Both the position numbers and the translations under genes were made by a program. 64,000 nucleotides of DNA from the NCBI GenBank assembly GCA_947652605.1, contig OX393577.1, positions 54,336,108 to 54,400,107 on the forward strand, written 5' to 3'. The stretch's first letter is position 1. Every line of letters starts with the position of its first letter. This DNA comes from Elmis aenea. Lineage: Eukaryota; Arthropoda; Insecta; Coleoptera; Elmidae. Positions 54,650 to 64,000 of the stretch are shown here, piece after piece. The notes beneath the pieces were generated by a model that did not search any database, was not told the origin of the DNA, and saw only the letters and a list, made by a program, of their open reading frames with translations.

Positions 54650-55284
54650 CCGAAAATATAATTATTTATCAATTAATGCAAATGAGTTGCTTTTACGTCT
54701 TAGGAAATTTCTTATTGATTTTCACGAGCGAAAAGAACATTTGCGAGGTGATTCAATTAGTTTTACACGGTGTCTACCTACTGTGTATTTCTTTGGTATA
54801 TCATTTATTAGTAAATAGGTTCAGAATTATTTATCAAAAAGTTGTTTTGGGATCAATAACTGCATAAGCTACAGTTATTTTAAGCTATAATAAGATTTTG
54901 TTTTATCTCAAGGTGTCCAACCTTTTTCTTGCATTTGACACCATATAAAAAACTATTTTTCAAATATTATATACCAATATTTTTCGTAATACATCAAGTG
55001 AATTCTTGAAAAACAATGAAATTTTTTAAATAATAACGTAATAAATTTATTCAAGTTTCAGCTTTCAACATGAGTATTATTATTCTTTTATTTTTATTTA
55101 AAAATCGTATGAGAATTTTAAAAACAGTAGAGTAAGTAACTGAGTTCCAACGACCCCTTCAAAATTTCATCGTTCCCTTAAATATCTCTGTTTTAGCGTA
55201 TTACTACAGGGTGTTTCAGAAAATCGAATTTTTTGGACCCAAATAAAACGTTTTTACCGATATTTTTTCACGTTTCCCTTAATA
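54650..55284. other. AT-rich stretch with isolated element ends
   Basis: A hAT-like left end (AAGGTGTCCAACCTTTTTCTT, 54910) and a TA-CAGGGTGTTTCAGAAAATC end (55205) are visible without partners. Confidence 0.4.
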
Positions 55285-55810
55285 ACAGGGTGTCTCAGTT
55301 ATCTCGAACAGCATGAGGATCTAGTAAACGGTAAAAGATACAGAGTTGGTTAAATGGCTCAAAATGATTTCAGAGCAACTGTTCTTTGAAATTTACGATT
55401 TTCTTAAGCTTAAAATCATAATTAATTAAAATTGCGTTAATATTCTAATCAAATAATTTAATTTTAATGTAGCATTTTATATAAAAGCCTAAGAATGGTA
55501 CGAAAAAGATTATTAAATATATTTCGTTTGTAGGTTATAATTTATTTATGTCAATGTCAGTGTGGTGGTGTCGCTGTGGAAATGAAACGATTAATTAATA
55601 CTTTATACAAAATATTTGTCATTTGGTTCGTTTACGTTAACGTTCGTTCTATAATATAATTTTAATTTCGTCGAAAAAATAACATTTACAAGATGAGTCA
55701 GTTATTTTCGTTCGTGAGATGTTCTTACTAGTCGCTTTGCGGCTCGTGAACAAATCTCACCTCACGAAAAAAACTGAACTTTCATCTCTTGTTGTAAAAT
55801 ACCGGGTGTA
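55285..55810 (+). mobile_element. Interspersed element family E, copy 2
   Basis: Begins AACAGGGTGTCTCAGTTATC with GAGGATCTAGTAAACGGTA and is an inverted relative of 14850-15381 (ATTTATGTCAATGTCAGTGT, GTTTACGTTAACGTTCGTTC). It ends near TACCGGGTGT at 55801, which may itself be a further TIR. Confidence 0.6.
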
Positions 55811-55970
55811 AATGAAGTGTGGTACACCCCCTTTTTTTCTTTAGTTTTGATTTTAGATAAATAAAATTTTAGACATACGATATGTGCAAAAAAACAGGCT
55901 TTTTGAGCATATTCACACATGTGTTTCACTTCCGGTTTCGCCAGAAATTACCCCAACTTTGTTATTTTAA

Positions 55971-56540
55971 CCTTTAAGTAGTCGCACGGCGCCGCAGAGG
56001 CGCCAAGCGTTTTTTAAATCTTTGTTACATTTTTAATAATTTTTTTGTCACTAATATCTGTTTATGTATTCCTCAATTGTACTTTTAGGAATACGAATTA
56101 TATAGTATTATTCATATTTCTCTATTTTACAGTCCGTAAAATGCAATTATGTGCTACTCGGCATGAACGCTATCATTTATGCCCTAGGGCTAAAAATCGA
56201 CATTCGCAACAAATTTGTTCGCAATGCCATAACAATATTTGTTCAGAGCATACAATAAAATTGTGCAGTGAATGGTTTGCATCCATGTTTGATTCGTATT
56301 AAAAAAAAAAAAAATTCTGTTTTTACAGTTATGTTTTATATACAGATATATATTTTTTATATCTTATAATTTATTTAGTCATTGTTATTCTTTTTAAGAT
56401 TTAGCTTATATTTCATGAATAAAGCAGTTTAACACATTTTTAAGATTTTAAGTCAAAAATATTATTATAAAACCCCAATGGTGCCTCCGAGGCGCCATGC
56501 GAGTAGTTATGTATACACAGTACACGCGACTAGTTAAAGG
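55971..56540 (+). mobile_element. piggyBac derivative with TTAA duplication
   Basis: TTAA at 55967-55970 and 56541-56544 flank inverted ends CCTTTAAGTAGTCGC and GCGACTAGTTAAAGG. Subterminal GGCGCC-containing repeats (GCAGAGGCGCCAAGCG, CCGAGGCGCCATGCG) follow in both arms. At 570 bp it retains only the 3' end of the transposase gene. Confidence 0.88.
56126..56302 (+). pseudogene. piggyBac transposase C-terminal cysteine-rich domain
   Basis: The frame carries RKMQLCATRHERYHLCPR and then C-S-Q-C-H-N-N-I-C-S-E-H and a final K-L-C, the cysteine/histidine pattern of the zinc-binding C-terminal domain of piggyBac-family transposases (C..C...C..C...C..H), which contacts the element's ends. It ends at a TAA (56300). 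The DDD catalytic core is absent and the upstream part of the frame (from 56045) is hydrophobic and does not look like transposase. The last cysteine pair is incomplete (C-S-E-W). Position inside TTAA-flanked inverted repeats makes the call firm despite the short length. Confidence 0.75.
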
Positions 56541-56779
56541 TTAAATAAAACACCCTGTATATTTTTACATTTTTGGAAAGGGGAAGCAATTTTGGATACA
56601 ACTGCACTATTTTGGTTAATTTTTATAACCTCAAACATTTTTTTAACCAAAATTTGGTTTTTTATAAAGGGTGCCGAGGCCTGCACAAATTGATTTTTAT
56701 TATGTCAACAATTGTCCAAAAAACGTTTTTGTAAATTTTAAATGACATTTAGGTTACTTTAATCGTCTTTGAAGGTTGC

Positions 56780-57256
56780 GGAATCGGTTTATTGATAAAA
56801 AGTCATTTTTTTTAAACGGAACTATGGTGGTACAAGCGGTTATTTCAATGAAGCAACTTCTAACGAATCCATCGATACCAATAACTTGTATTTTTATTGA
56901 GAGTCTGCTTCAAAAACTTCAAAGATTGTGAAGATTTATTGAGAGATCTTGTTAATCGCAGTACACTGTGCATAACTACAACAAAACAAATGATCGTTGT
57001 TTTATGTTTAACTACTATAGTAATTTAATTAAAAAGTCTAAAAATGTTGGTAATCATTTTTACGTGATTAGATTACTGCGATTAAAAGGATCTCTTAATA
57101 AATCTTGACAATAATTTGAAGTTTTTAAAGCAGACTCTTAATAAAAATACAAGTTATTGGTATCGATGGATTCGTTAGAAGATGCTCCATTTAAATAACC
57201 GCTTGTACCACGATAGCATCATTTAAAAAAAGTCGACTTTTTGTCAAAAAACCGAT
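56780..57256. mobile_element. Foldback element, arms about 185 bp
   Basis: Left arm TCGGTTTATTGATAAAAAGTC to about 56967 pairs with the right arm ending GACTTTTTGTCAAAAAACCGA. Landmarks on both arms are GGTACAAGCGGTTATTT, CTAACGAATCCATCGATACC and CAATAACTTGTATTTTTATT. The loop is about 95 bp. Similarity to 8045-8085 suggests a family. Confidence 0.8.
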
Positions 57257-57476
57257 TTGTTATATTATGTTAAAAATGGCAAAAACAAATATTTTATTTT
57301 GAAAAATTCCTATCTAAATAATGTCAAAAACCGTTTTTTTAGGCAGTTTTTAAAACTAAAACTAAGTTAAATCGGGTTCTTACAGAAAACCGGTTTTTAA
57401 CCAACAACCGTTATAAAAATAAAGTTCTTGATTTTCGGTTAACCGTGAACCAAAATTTTTTTCGGTTTCGAGCCCT
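57257..57476. mobile_element. hAT MITE right-hand part, 16328-16763 family
   Basis: Ends CGGTTTCGAGCCCTG (57462-57476), preceded by AACCGGTTTTTAACC, GGTTAACCGTGAACC as in the full copy. The left terminus is not found, probably replaced by the adjoining foldback element. Confidence 0.55.
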
Positions 57477-60060
57477 GATTACAAAAAAATATTTCAAAGT
57501 TCAAAAATTATAATGTCACAGTATAGAAGGAATATGGTGAAATACGTATGCTAAGTAGATACGATAAATACGACGATAGAGAGTTCTAGGGATAAAAAAG
57601 AGAAGTGAGGAGATAAGACTGGGGGACAAAATTTATCATTTATCAACCTTTTAAACATATTAAAGCAAATTTAAACCTTGGCTGTTAAACATTATAAGTC
57701 AAACGAACTACTCTCAATTAGAAATAGATTTAGTTGTCAAAATTCTCCTAAATTCCAATATTTATGGGCAATAAATTTTTTAAATAATAAAAACTATTTT
57801 TCAAGTGCGTTAAAATAATTTTAATTATGCTAGTCATAAAAGAGAAGAAATATACATCGTGTTAAATAAATAGAACCATATGTTTATGTGCGCATTTTTA
57901 AGGTCTATATTTAGATTTAACGCGCAAAATTTTCCGATATCAACAGGCGCGCTTTTATCGCAGAGAGAATAATAATAATTTCTTGACAACATTCATCCAA
58001 ATTTACGACTCGTATGATGGACATTGACACGACAGTTCCCAAAATGCCGGTAGAGCTTGGCATTAGCTGAATTTTTCAATTTTTTTAAATTTAATAATTA
58101 CCCAATGAACTGTAAAATTCTGCCTTTTATTGAAATATGAAGACAGTTTTATTACCTGATAACACTTTTAAATTATCACAAATACACTTACGTTTTATAT
58201 AAAAAGCTCTGTTTAAGGTTAAGTTCAGTCCAAGCAAAAGCTCGGCGCCACCCGAATGCAACTGAGTTGGCTTTGAATCAGCGGCGTCGACATCACCGCC
58301 AACTACGTTTTTCTCAGCGCATGCTCTCCATGAAAAACCAAAAGATTATCATGCAAATAATTACAGGATTCGAGGGGGTGTAAGCTAAAGGTAAGATTTC
58401 CTAGGCCTATAAGTTGTCCTAGATTGCATATCGAGTCGTCCGAAATGAGGGTCGGTCGATATTTTAAGGCAGCTACGATTAATTTCCTTGTGAATGAACC
58501 CCGTCGCCCACTCCACACAAATATCGATTCATAGACAAGAATGCTCCCGTTTTCCTTTCCCAGTATTACTAGAGTTGTGCAAGGATCCGAATTGATTTTA
58601 GCAATGATTCATCAACACATGATCCCATCGATTTTCCAACGTATTCCAATATCAGTTTTAAATAAAGTACTTTTTATTTTGGTATTGGTTACGGCGAACG
58701 TCTGAATGACAGACGTGTTTGTGTGACAAGAGGAAATATCCACGTAAGTTTCTTAAATTTATGTTCTAAATTTAGATGCATTAAGGAGGACAATGGCACC
58801 AATGTTTGACCTTTTTAAGCATTTTGATAAATGCAAATGATAAAAGGCAATAACAGTTGAATGACGTGTCGTGAATGACGTCGCTTGTGACGCAACTTTT
58901 CAAAACCGACAGAAATTATAGAGCGCAGTAGGAGTTAAATGTCACCAAGTTAAAACAAATCTGTCATAAATAGGTCACAAAATATAATAATTTTCAAATC
59001 AATCCTTTTTTTACGACGAACTTTTTTTATGACTCCCACTTGTCAACAATTTAAAAAGTTTATAAATTAAAATTAAAAGACAATGGAGATTAATGTGGCT
59101 TTTTAGTAATTGTTTTAGGATTAAAATGTATTACATCTCAAAGTTCATTATTTAGTTAAGAATGAATACAGTTTTAATTGTAGGTATATTTAATGGATTA
59201 ACTACACGACAATACTGAATACTTCATCTATACAGGGTGACAATTGACAATAATCCACCGAGTTACGAGAGTAACTTTGTTATTGTAAGAGTCAGATAGT
59301 CGGTTACACTAGCGAAGTGGGGCAGAACTACAAAATAAATTGGACGGCAGTTAAAAAATTTAACAGTGTTGTCAACTTTCTTAAAATGCAGAAAATTTAG
59401 TAGTTACCATATTTTGAAACATAAATTATATTTTAACTAGGACAGAAAAAAAAATGAACGTAGGTAGTTTTTGGATAATTTTAAATTTATTTTAATTGTT
59501 ATTAACTTAACTTAAATATGTCTACAGATTTATTGACCAAACATACACTATCATTAAAAGCAACCATACTTAACCCTATAAAAAGGATTATTTCTAATTG
59601 AAATGATACTAAAGTTGTTAAGGGTACGTCGCAAGCTGTTGATTAATAAAATGTTAAAATCCCAAATAAATCGTAAACACTAAATTATTAAAAATTAAGA
59701 CTCCTTCCTGGATAAAACAATCGAATTTTTCTTCGTAACTGAAGTTAATTCATACAAATTTATTACGATGACAGTTAATAGCCTTTCAAAATTTTTACTT
59801 CGTTGATTGGTTGTTATGGTAACGACATAAACTACAACGACCGGGCTGCCTGATTTATAGTGATTGTTGTCCAAAACGCAATTTTACAGATTTGACAATG
59901 AATATTTTTTTTAACCCCTTTCTTTCATACAATCTATCCCCTTAAGGACAATAAGTACTTCATGTGTCGACAAGAACACGGAGGGAAAAATTCCAATGAA
60001 TAATTCCCTATATATACTAACTTACGTTACTATTGACAAAGTTTACTAACCACTTAATAT
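57477..60060. other. Gene-free stretch
   Basis: One terminus, TA-CAGGGTGACAATTGACAA, lies at 59233. AAAGCTCGGCGCCACCC at 58239 shares AAAGCTCGGCGCCAC with 18054. The 71-codon frame at 58303-58518 (minus) has no recognisable domain. No gene is supported. Confidence 0.5.
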
Positions 60061-60077
60061 CTATCTATCACTTAATA

Positions 60078-60800
60078 CTATTTGAACCTATCTTGCAAGT
60101 CCGCTGGTCTGAACCGCTTCAAACGTCTTTCTTCTGAATTGCCTTCCATTAGCCGGTTTGCAAGCTCATTAGGGTGCACTTTAATTCGTTCACAAAACTT
60201 TTCACTAAATTTTTTGATCACTTGCTTCATAGTTGGTATTTTTAGATCGCGCTGGATCACGGCGTTTGGGACGTACCAGGGCGCACCCACAATAAGTCGA
60301 AAAACTTTGTTTTGGAATCTTTGTAATATTTCTATATTAGAATTGCTTGACGTGCCCCAGAGCAGAGCTGTATTCCATATGTCCATATGGGTTTCATTAT
60401 TACATTATACAATAGCACTTTGTTTTCCATTGAGAGTTGGGATCTGTTGCCTATCATCCAATACATCTTTTGAAGTTGGAGTCCTAGTTGTTTTCTTTTT
60501 GCAAAGATGTGTTTTTGCCAATTTAATTTCCGGTCAAGGTGCATACCAAGATATTTTACGGATTCTACGTGATTCAGTTGTTGACCATTGAATGTCACAG
60601 CAGGACAGTTTTCTCTTCTGTTGGTAAAAGTTATGTGGTAAGATTTCTTGTCGTTTACTCTTATCCTCCATATTTTTAACCAGTTTTGTATGTTATTTAG
60701 TGCAGTCTGTAGATGTTCAGAAGCTCTTGTAGGATCAGTATGTGACGAGAGCACAGCGGTGTCATCGGCATATGTTGCTATTTTGACAATGAATGTAGAA
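60078..60800 (-). pseudogene. Jockey-like LINE ORF2, RT palm to C-terminus, one frameshift
   Basis: On the minus strand the frame enters LINE homology at I-A-T-Y-A-D-D-T-A-V-L-S (60785-60750), with the catalytic YADD box. It runs through L-K-I-W-R-I-R-V-N-D-K-K-S, V-K-Y-L-G-M-H-L-D-R-K-L-N-W and I-M-K-P-I-W-T-Y-G-I-Q-L, all thumb landmarks of jockey-clade ORF2. A one-base shift near 60350 breaks the frame; the other frame continues W-G-T-S-S-N-S-N-I, F-Q-N-K-V-F-R, G-A-P-W-Y-V-P-N and D-L-K-I-P-T to a stop at 60078. The homology stops abruptly upstream of YADD (about 60790), the 5' truncation point. The endonuclease and RT fingers are missing. Confidence 0.85.
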
Positions 60801-60829
60801 GTAAAATACCATGTATGATACATCAATGG

Positions 60830-61126
60830 ATTCAGAACAAAAATTCTATTTGATTATGTTAGTAGCAAAAATTGCACCTATCAGAAAAAATAGAGCTGGT
60901 TTTCATAAAACAAAATCGAATCGACCTAGAAAAACTTGGTGATTACCATCCGATTCGGCTTAAAAAGTTTTTCGGCAGTGTCTATACACATGTAAATATT
61001 TTATACTCCAAAAGAGTTATAGGCGTTTTTTTATATCGCATTTCTCGTTTTTTTCTAGCTTTATCGGAAAATATTTCCAATAACCCTTAGGATTACTAAT
61101 GAGTACCGAATTCAGCAACTTTGCCA
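60830..61126. other. AT-rich stretch without recognised genes
   Basis: A 72-codon frame at 60872-61090 is not recognisable. Confidence 0.45.
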
Positions 61127-61140
61127 AATTTAAAGCTATA

Positions 61141-62402
61141 TTTTGAATAGAATGACGGGATAGTGGTCCTTAGGTTTATAAAGAAAACTCTTTACATCAG
61201 CTAAATATTTCGGATCTTTATTTGATCCTTCAACGGTAGCTATAAACAAATTACAAACAGTCCTTAGAATTATAATTTAAGTCTAATAAGGTGCTACTCA
61301 CCGATGAGCGAGGATGTTTGAAAGCAACAAACAGGTGAAGGTTTTTTTCAAACATCCTCGCTCATCGGTGAGTAGCACCTTATTAGACTTAAATTATAAT
61401 TCTAAGGACTGTTTGTAATTTGTTTATAGCTACCGTTGAAGGATCAAATAAAGATCCGAAATATTTAGCTGATGTAAAGAGTTTTCTTTATAAACCTAAG
61501 GACCACTATCCCGTCATTCTATTCAAACTACTACATGGTCGTAATTTATGGTTAATTCACGTCAACATGGGATTTTTTCCAACAATATCTTCTACTTATG
61601 GTGTCAACTCCTGTAAGAATTTGAAATATTGGTCTAACCTCAACATCAAGCAAGCAAACATGGTCAACAGAAGAAATTTTACTGTAAATCCTTTTTTACT
61701 GCATTACCAATGTAATTGTTACCACTACGATAATTAAGTTATTCATGTTAGATTTTCACGCTGTAGGTAGTTCAGACACATATCTATACGTCACTTTGTC
61801 GTTCGTCCATTTGACAGTCTGATTCTGCACATCAAGTAGCGATGGTTGCCACGCTATAATGAATCTGTTTTAATCTAAATTAATTATGTGTTAACTGTTT
61901 GGATTGTGCCGTAGTAAAACTTTTATTATGTTCAACACCATCCTTCGTACCTTCTATTTATTTGATGTTGTTCCATCCTAGGGATATAGTGACTAATTTT
62001 CAACGAATCCACATGTTGATTTTCTCTTTATAGCTTCAATTTTCAATTTTTCACATTTTAATTTATTTTTACTCAAGAGAAAACACATGTGTCGACGATT
62101 AATAATTCAAGAAAATTTTAATGAAGTACTTCCATCAATTTTGAACCTTTTCATCTTGGAAATAAATTTTTTTTAATGTTCACCTGTTTGTTGCTTTCAA
62201 ACATCCTCGCTCATCGGTGAGTAGCACCTTATTAGACTTAAATTATAATTCTAAGGACTGTTTGTAATTTGTTTATAGCTACCGTTGAAGGATCAAATAA
62301 AGATCCGAAATATTTAGCTGATGTAAAGAGTTTTCTTTATAAACCTAAGGACCACTATCCCGTCATTCTATTCAAACTACTACATGGTCGTAATTTATGG
62401 TT
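61141..62402 (+). mobile_element. Penelope-like partial insertion: inverted plus two direct copies, 14-bp duplication
   Basis: AATTTAAAGCTATA at 61127-61140 and 62403-62416 is an exact 14-bp duplication. Inside lie three copies of one terminal unit: inverted at 61141-61337, direct at 61346-61557 and direct at 62195-62402, the latter two 849 bp apart. All share CAAACATCCTCGCTCATCGG, TATAGCTACCGTTGAAGGAT and AAGGACCACTATCCCGTC. Tandem pseudo-LTRs with an inverted partial copy at one side and variable-length duplications are characteristic of Penelope-like elements. No RT/GIY-YIG gene remains; the 105-codon frame at 61420-61737 starts inside a repeat unit and is not recognised. Confidence 0.7.
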
Positions 62403-62747
62403 AATTTAAAGCTATACTTCAGCAAAAGTTTAAACCCGAATATAAAAGACTCAGTAGATTTTTTTTTTTTGCAATAAAGAAATTATTTTTATAATCAAAG
62501 TGCATTATGATGTACCTACATTAAAGCAGCGATTCTTAACCGAGAAGCTGCGCCCCCCTGGGGGGCCTTGAAAGGTTTTAAAGGGAGCCGCGAAAATCTA
62601 TTAAGAATTTTTACTTTTTAAAATATGAAAACTTTAAAAGAACTATTTTTTGTTCTTTATTTTACTTTGTTTTAAACTTGTATTTGTATTAATAATCCTA
62701 TTTCTACAGACTAATGCAGAGCGTGGAGACGTACTACGTTAAAGTGA

Positions 62748-62994
62748 CCTGGGTCCTGTTTCTCGAAACACAAGCCTTGTAATACAAGTCCGTAGCTTAG
62801 CTACACGTGTAGTTTCCATCCGTAGCTTAGCGACACGTGTAAATACAAGTCCGTAGCTTAGCTACACGTGTAAATACAAGTCCGTAGCTTAGCTACACGT
62901 GTAGTTTCCATGGAAACTACTGGAAAACTACACGTGTAGCTAAGCTACGGACTTGTATTACAAGGCTTGCAAGTTTTGAGAAACAGGACCCAGG
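62748..62994. repeat. Palindrome with tandem TCCGTAGCTTAGCTACACGTG units, copy 1
   Basis: Ends CCTGGGTCCTGTTTCTCGAA and TTTTGAGAAACAGGACCCAGG are inverted. The left arm has four copies of CCGTAGCTTAGCTACACGTG at a spacing of about 30 bp, the right arm one inverted copy. GTTTCCATGGAAAC marks the centre. Confidence 0.8.
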
Positions 62995-63038
62995 TGTTTA
63001 TTAATTAACCAAAAAAAGTTTTAGTCGAAGCATTACTA

Positions 63039-63194
63039 CCAGGGCCCTATTTCTCGAAATTTACAAGCCTTGTAATACAAGTCCGTAGCTTAGCTACACG
63101 TGTAGTTTCCATGGAAACTACTGGAAACTACACGTGTAGCTAAGCTACGGACTTGTATTACAAGGCTTGTAAGTTTCGAGAAACAGGGCCCAGG
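63039..63194. repeat. Palindrome of the same family, copy 2
   Basis: A near-perfect 156-bp palindrome from CCAGGGCCCTATTTCTCGAA to TTTCGAGAAACAGGGCCCAGG with one CCGTAGCTTAGCTACACGTG unit per arm and CCATGG at the centre. Confidence 0.85.
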
Positions 63195-63692
63195 TAAAGA
63201 ATATGCAAATCCAATGATTCTTTTTAAATGTTGGCATGGCACATGATTCTGCTCAAAATGTTTGAAGATCTCTATACGCTTCATATTCGATTCTATATTA
63301 ACATTAATTCAATCCTGCACTTTTTTTTCTGTAATATATTGTTTTAAATACGAAACCTAATCAAAAAGAGCATTTTTATTTGAATTTTAATGGGGGACGT
63401 TTTGGGGGCCAATAAGTTCAAATGTGGGACAATCCCCCTTAATAGGGGACGTCTGGTCACTTTATACTACAAACGAAAGAGTAAAAAAATTCGCTGGACT
63501 TGTACAAAATTCAAATTAAGCAAGCAAAAAAGGGGATTCAACTAGCAATTAAGATGCTAATAGATTATCCTGCTTGATTCGCCTAAAATAAATGTTGACA
63601 AATATTGTCACTATAAACTAGGGGGCCGCAAAAATATTTTAGGACATTTAAGGGGCCGCGACTATTAAAGGTTGAGAACAACTGCATTAAAG

Positions 63693-64000
63693 TACAAACT
63701 TTTAAACGTCTCAAACCTCCGACATCTGTTTTTCTAAACAATTTTATATGATATGAATTTAAATAAATTCTTACTAGTTTGGAATTTTCAGATGATGTTA
63801 ATCGTTTGTCTTGTGCCGAATTCTATTTAACTAGCGTCGTTGACTTGTTCCTGCTGCACCAAAATGTGTGTAATATTAACTTACGTTGTTTGTATATTTC
63901 ATCAAGTCGTCAATGCATGCCCAGCTTCATAAATCAGAAAATACCGTGACTACTAAACCTACAAATGATGAGTGCACGAACATGAATCTGATAATAAAAC
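63693..64000. other. AT-rich end of window
   Basis: Nothing recognisable. Confidence 0.5.

Larger units (their letters stand above)
62527..63684. mobile_element. hAT MITE (45027 family) with 8-bp duplication CATTAAAG, filled by palindromes
   Basis: Left end CAGCGATTCTTAACC and right end GGTTGAGAACAACTG are flanked by CATTAAAG at 62519-62526 and 63685-63692. Both sides align to the 241-bp copy at 45027 (GGGGGGCC..GAAA, AGGGGGCCGC.AAAATATTTTAGGA). The central 0.9 kb, including two palindromes, is absent from that copy. Confidence 0.88.

Noticed and set aside
60082..60591. 169-codon plus-strand frame
   Set aside because: Antisense of the minus-strand LINE, which has clear RT motifs.
1..64000. 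CRISPR arrays, bacterial operons, tRNA or rRNA genes
   Set aside because: No regularly spaced repeats of that kind, no tRNA cloverleaf and no rRNA landmarks were noticed by eye. The sequence is eukaryotic; a tRNAscan search would settle the tRNA question.

Overview
This window is repeat-rich, AT-rich, intron-less-looking insect nuclear DNA with no host gene that I can identify. The assignment to insects rests on the company of mobile elements: an env-bearing Gypsy/errantivirus-like element, a mariner relic, jockey-like LINE tails, a piggyBac remnant with TTAA duplications, and many TA-flanked elements whose ends read CAGGGTG. I cannot fix the order; beetle or true bug would both fit. Coding evidence is confined to transposons and one THAP-domain fragment.

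The centrepiece is a complete, apparently young LTR retroelement at 33745-43190. Its two 643-bp LTRs look identical by eye and it is flanked by a 4-bp ATAT duplication. It carries gag (with a CCHC knuckle), a pol frame (protease, RT, RNase H, integrase) and an env whose product has the layout of the baculovirus F/errantivirus Env family. Gag and pol overlap by 40 nt in -1 register with a CCCAAAC slip site. The env frame has no ATG near its start. A GTAAGT donor inside the LTR, 3' of a 15-codon hydrophobic leader in the R region, is in phase with just one early acceptor of the env frame, suggesting that the env start codon and signal peptide are encoded in the LTR.

Left part, 1-28 kb: a LINE tail on the minus strand (1-722); a three-level nest (1229-3299) of two TA-flanked inverted-repeat elements and a palindromic insertion with a 14-bp duplication; a run of hAT-type MITEs with exact 8-bp duplications (9193, 11152, 16328, 18552); a 150-175-bp tandem array (10678-12925) broken by a MITE and a transposase fragment; foldback elements (13313, 20450); a THAP exon between 13-bp inverted repeats (22543-24606); a second palindromic insertion with a 14-bp duplication (23437); and a decayed mariner (25986-27187).

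Middle, 28-45 kb: two pogo/Tigger-type termini (28982 and 44850) face each other 15.9 kb apart, with a Tigger-like transposase fragment just inside the left one. The LTR element and at least two MITEs seem to have landed inside this old pogo element.

Right part, 45-64 kb: hAT MITEs (45027, 53353, 62527), an RTE-like LINE split by a foldback element with a 9-bp duplication (47158-47986), a deletion derivative of a DDE transposon hit by a LINE (52064-53067), a piggyBac derivative retaining the cysteine-rich C-terminus (55971-56540), a jockey-like LINE tail (60078-60826), and a Penelope-like insertion with partial direct and inverted copies and again a 14-bp duplication (61141-62402). The remaining stretches are AT-rich DNA in which I see no gene.
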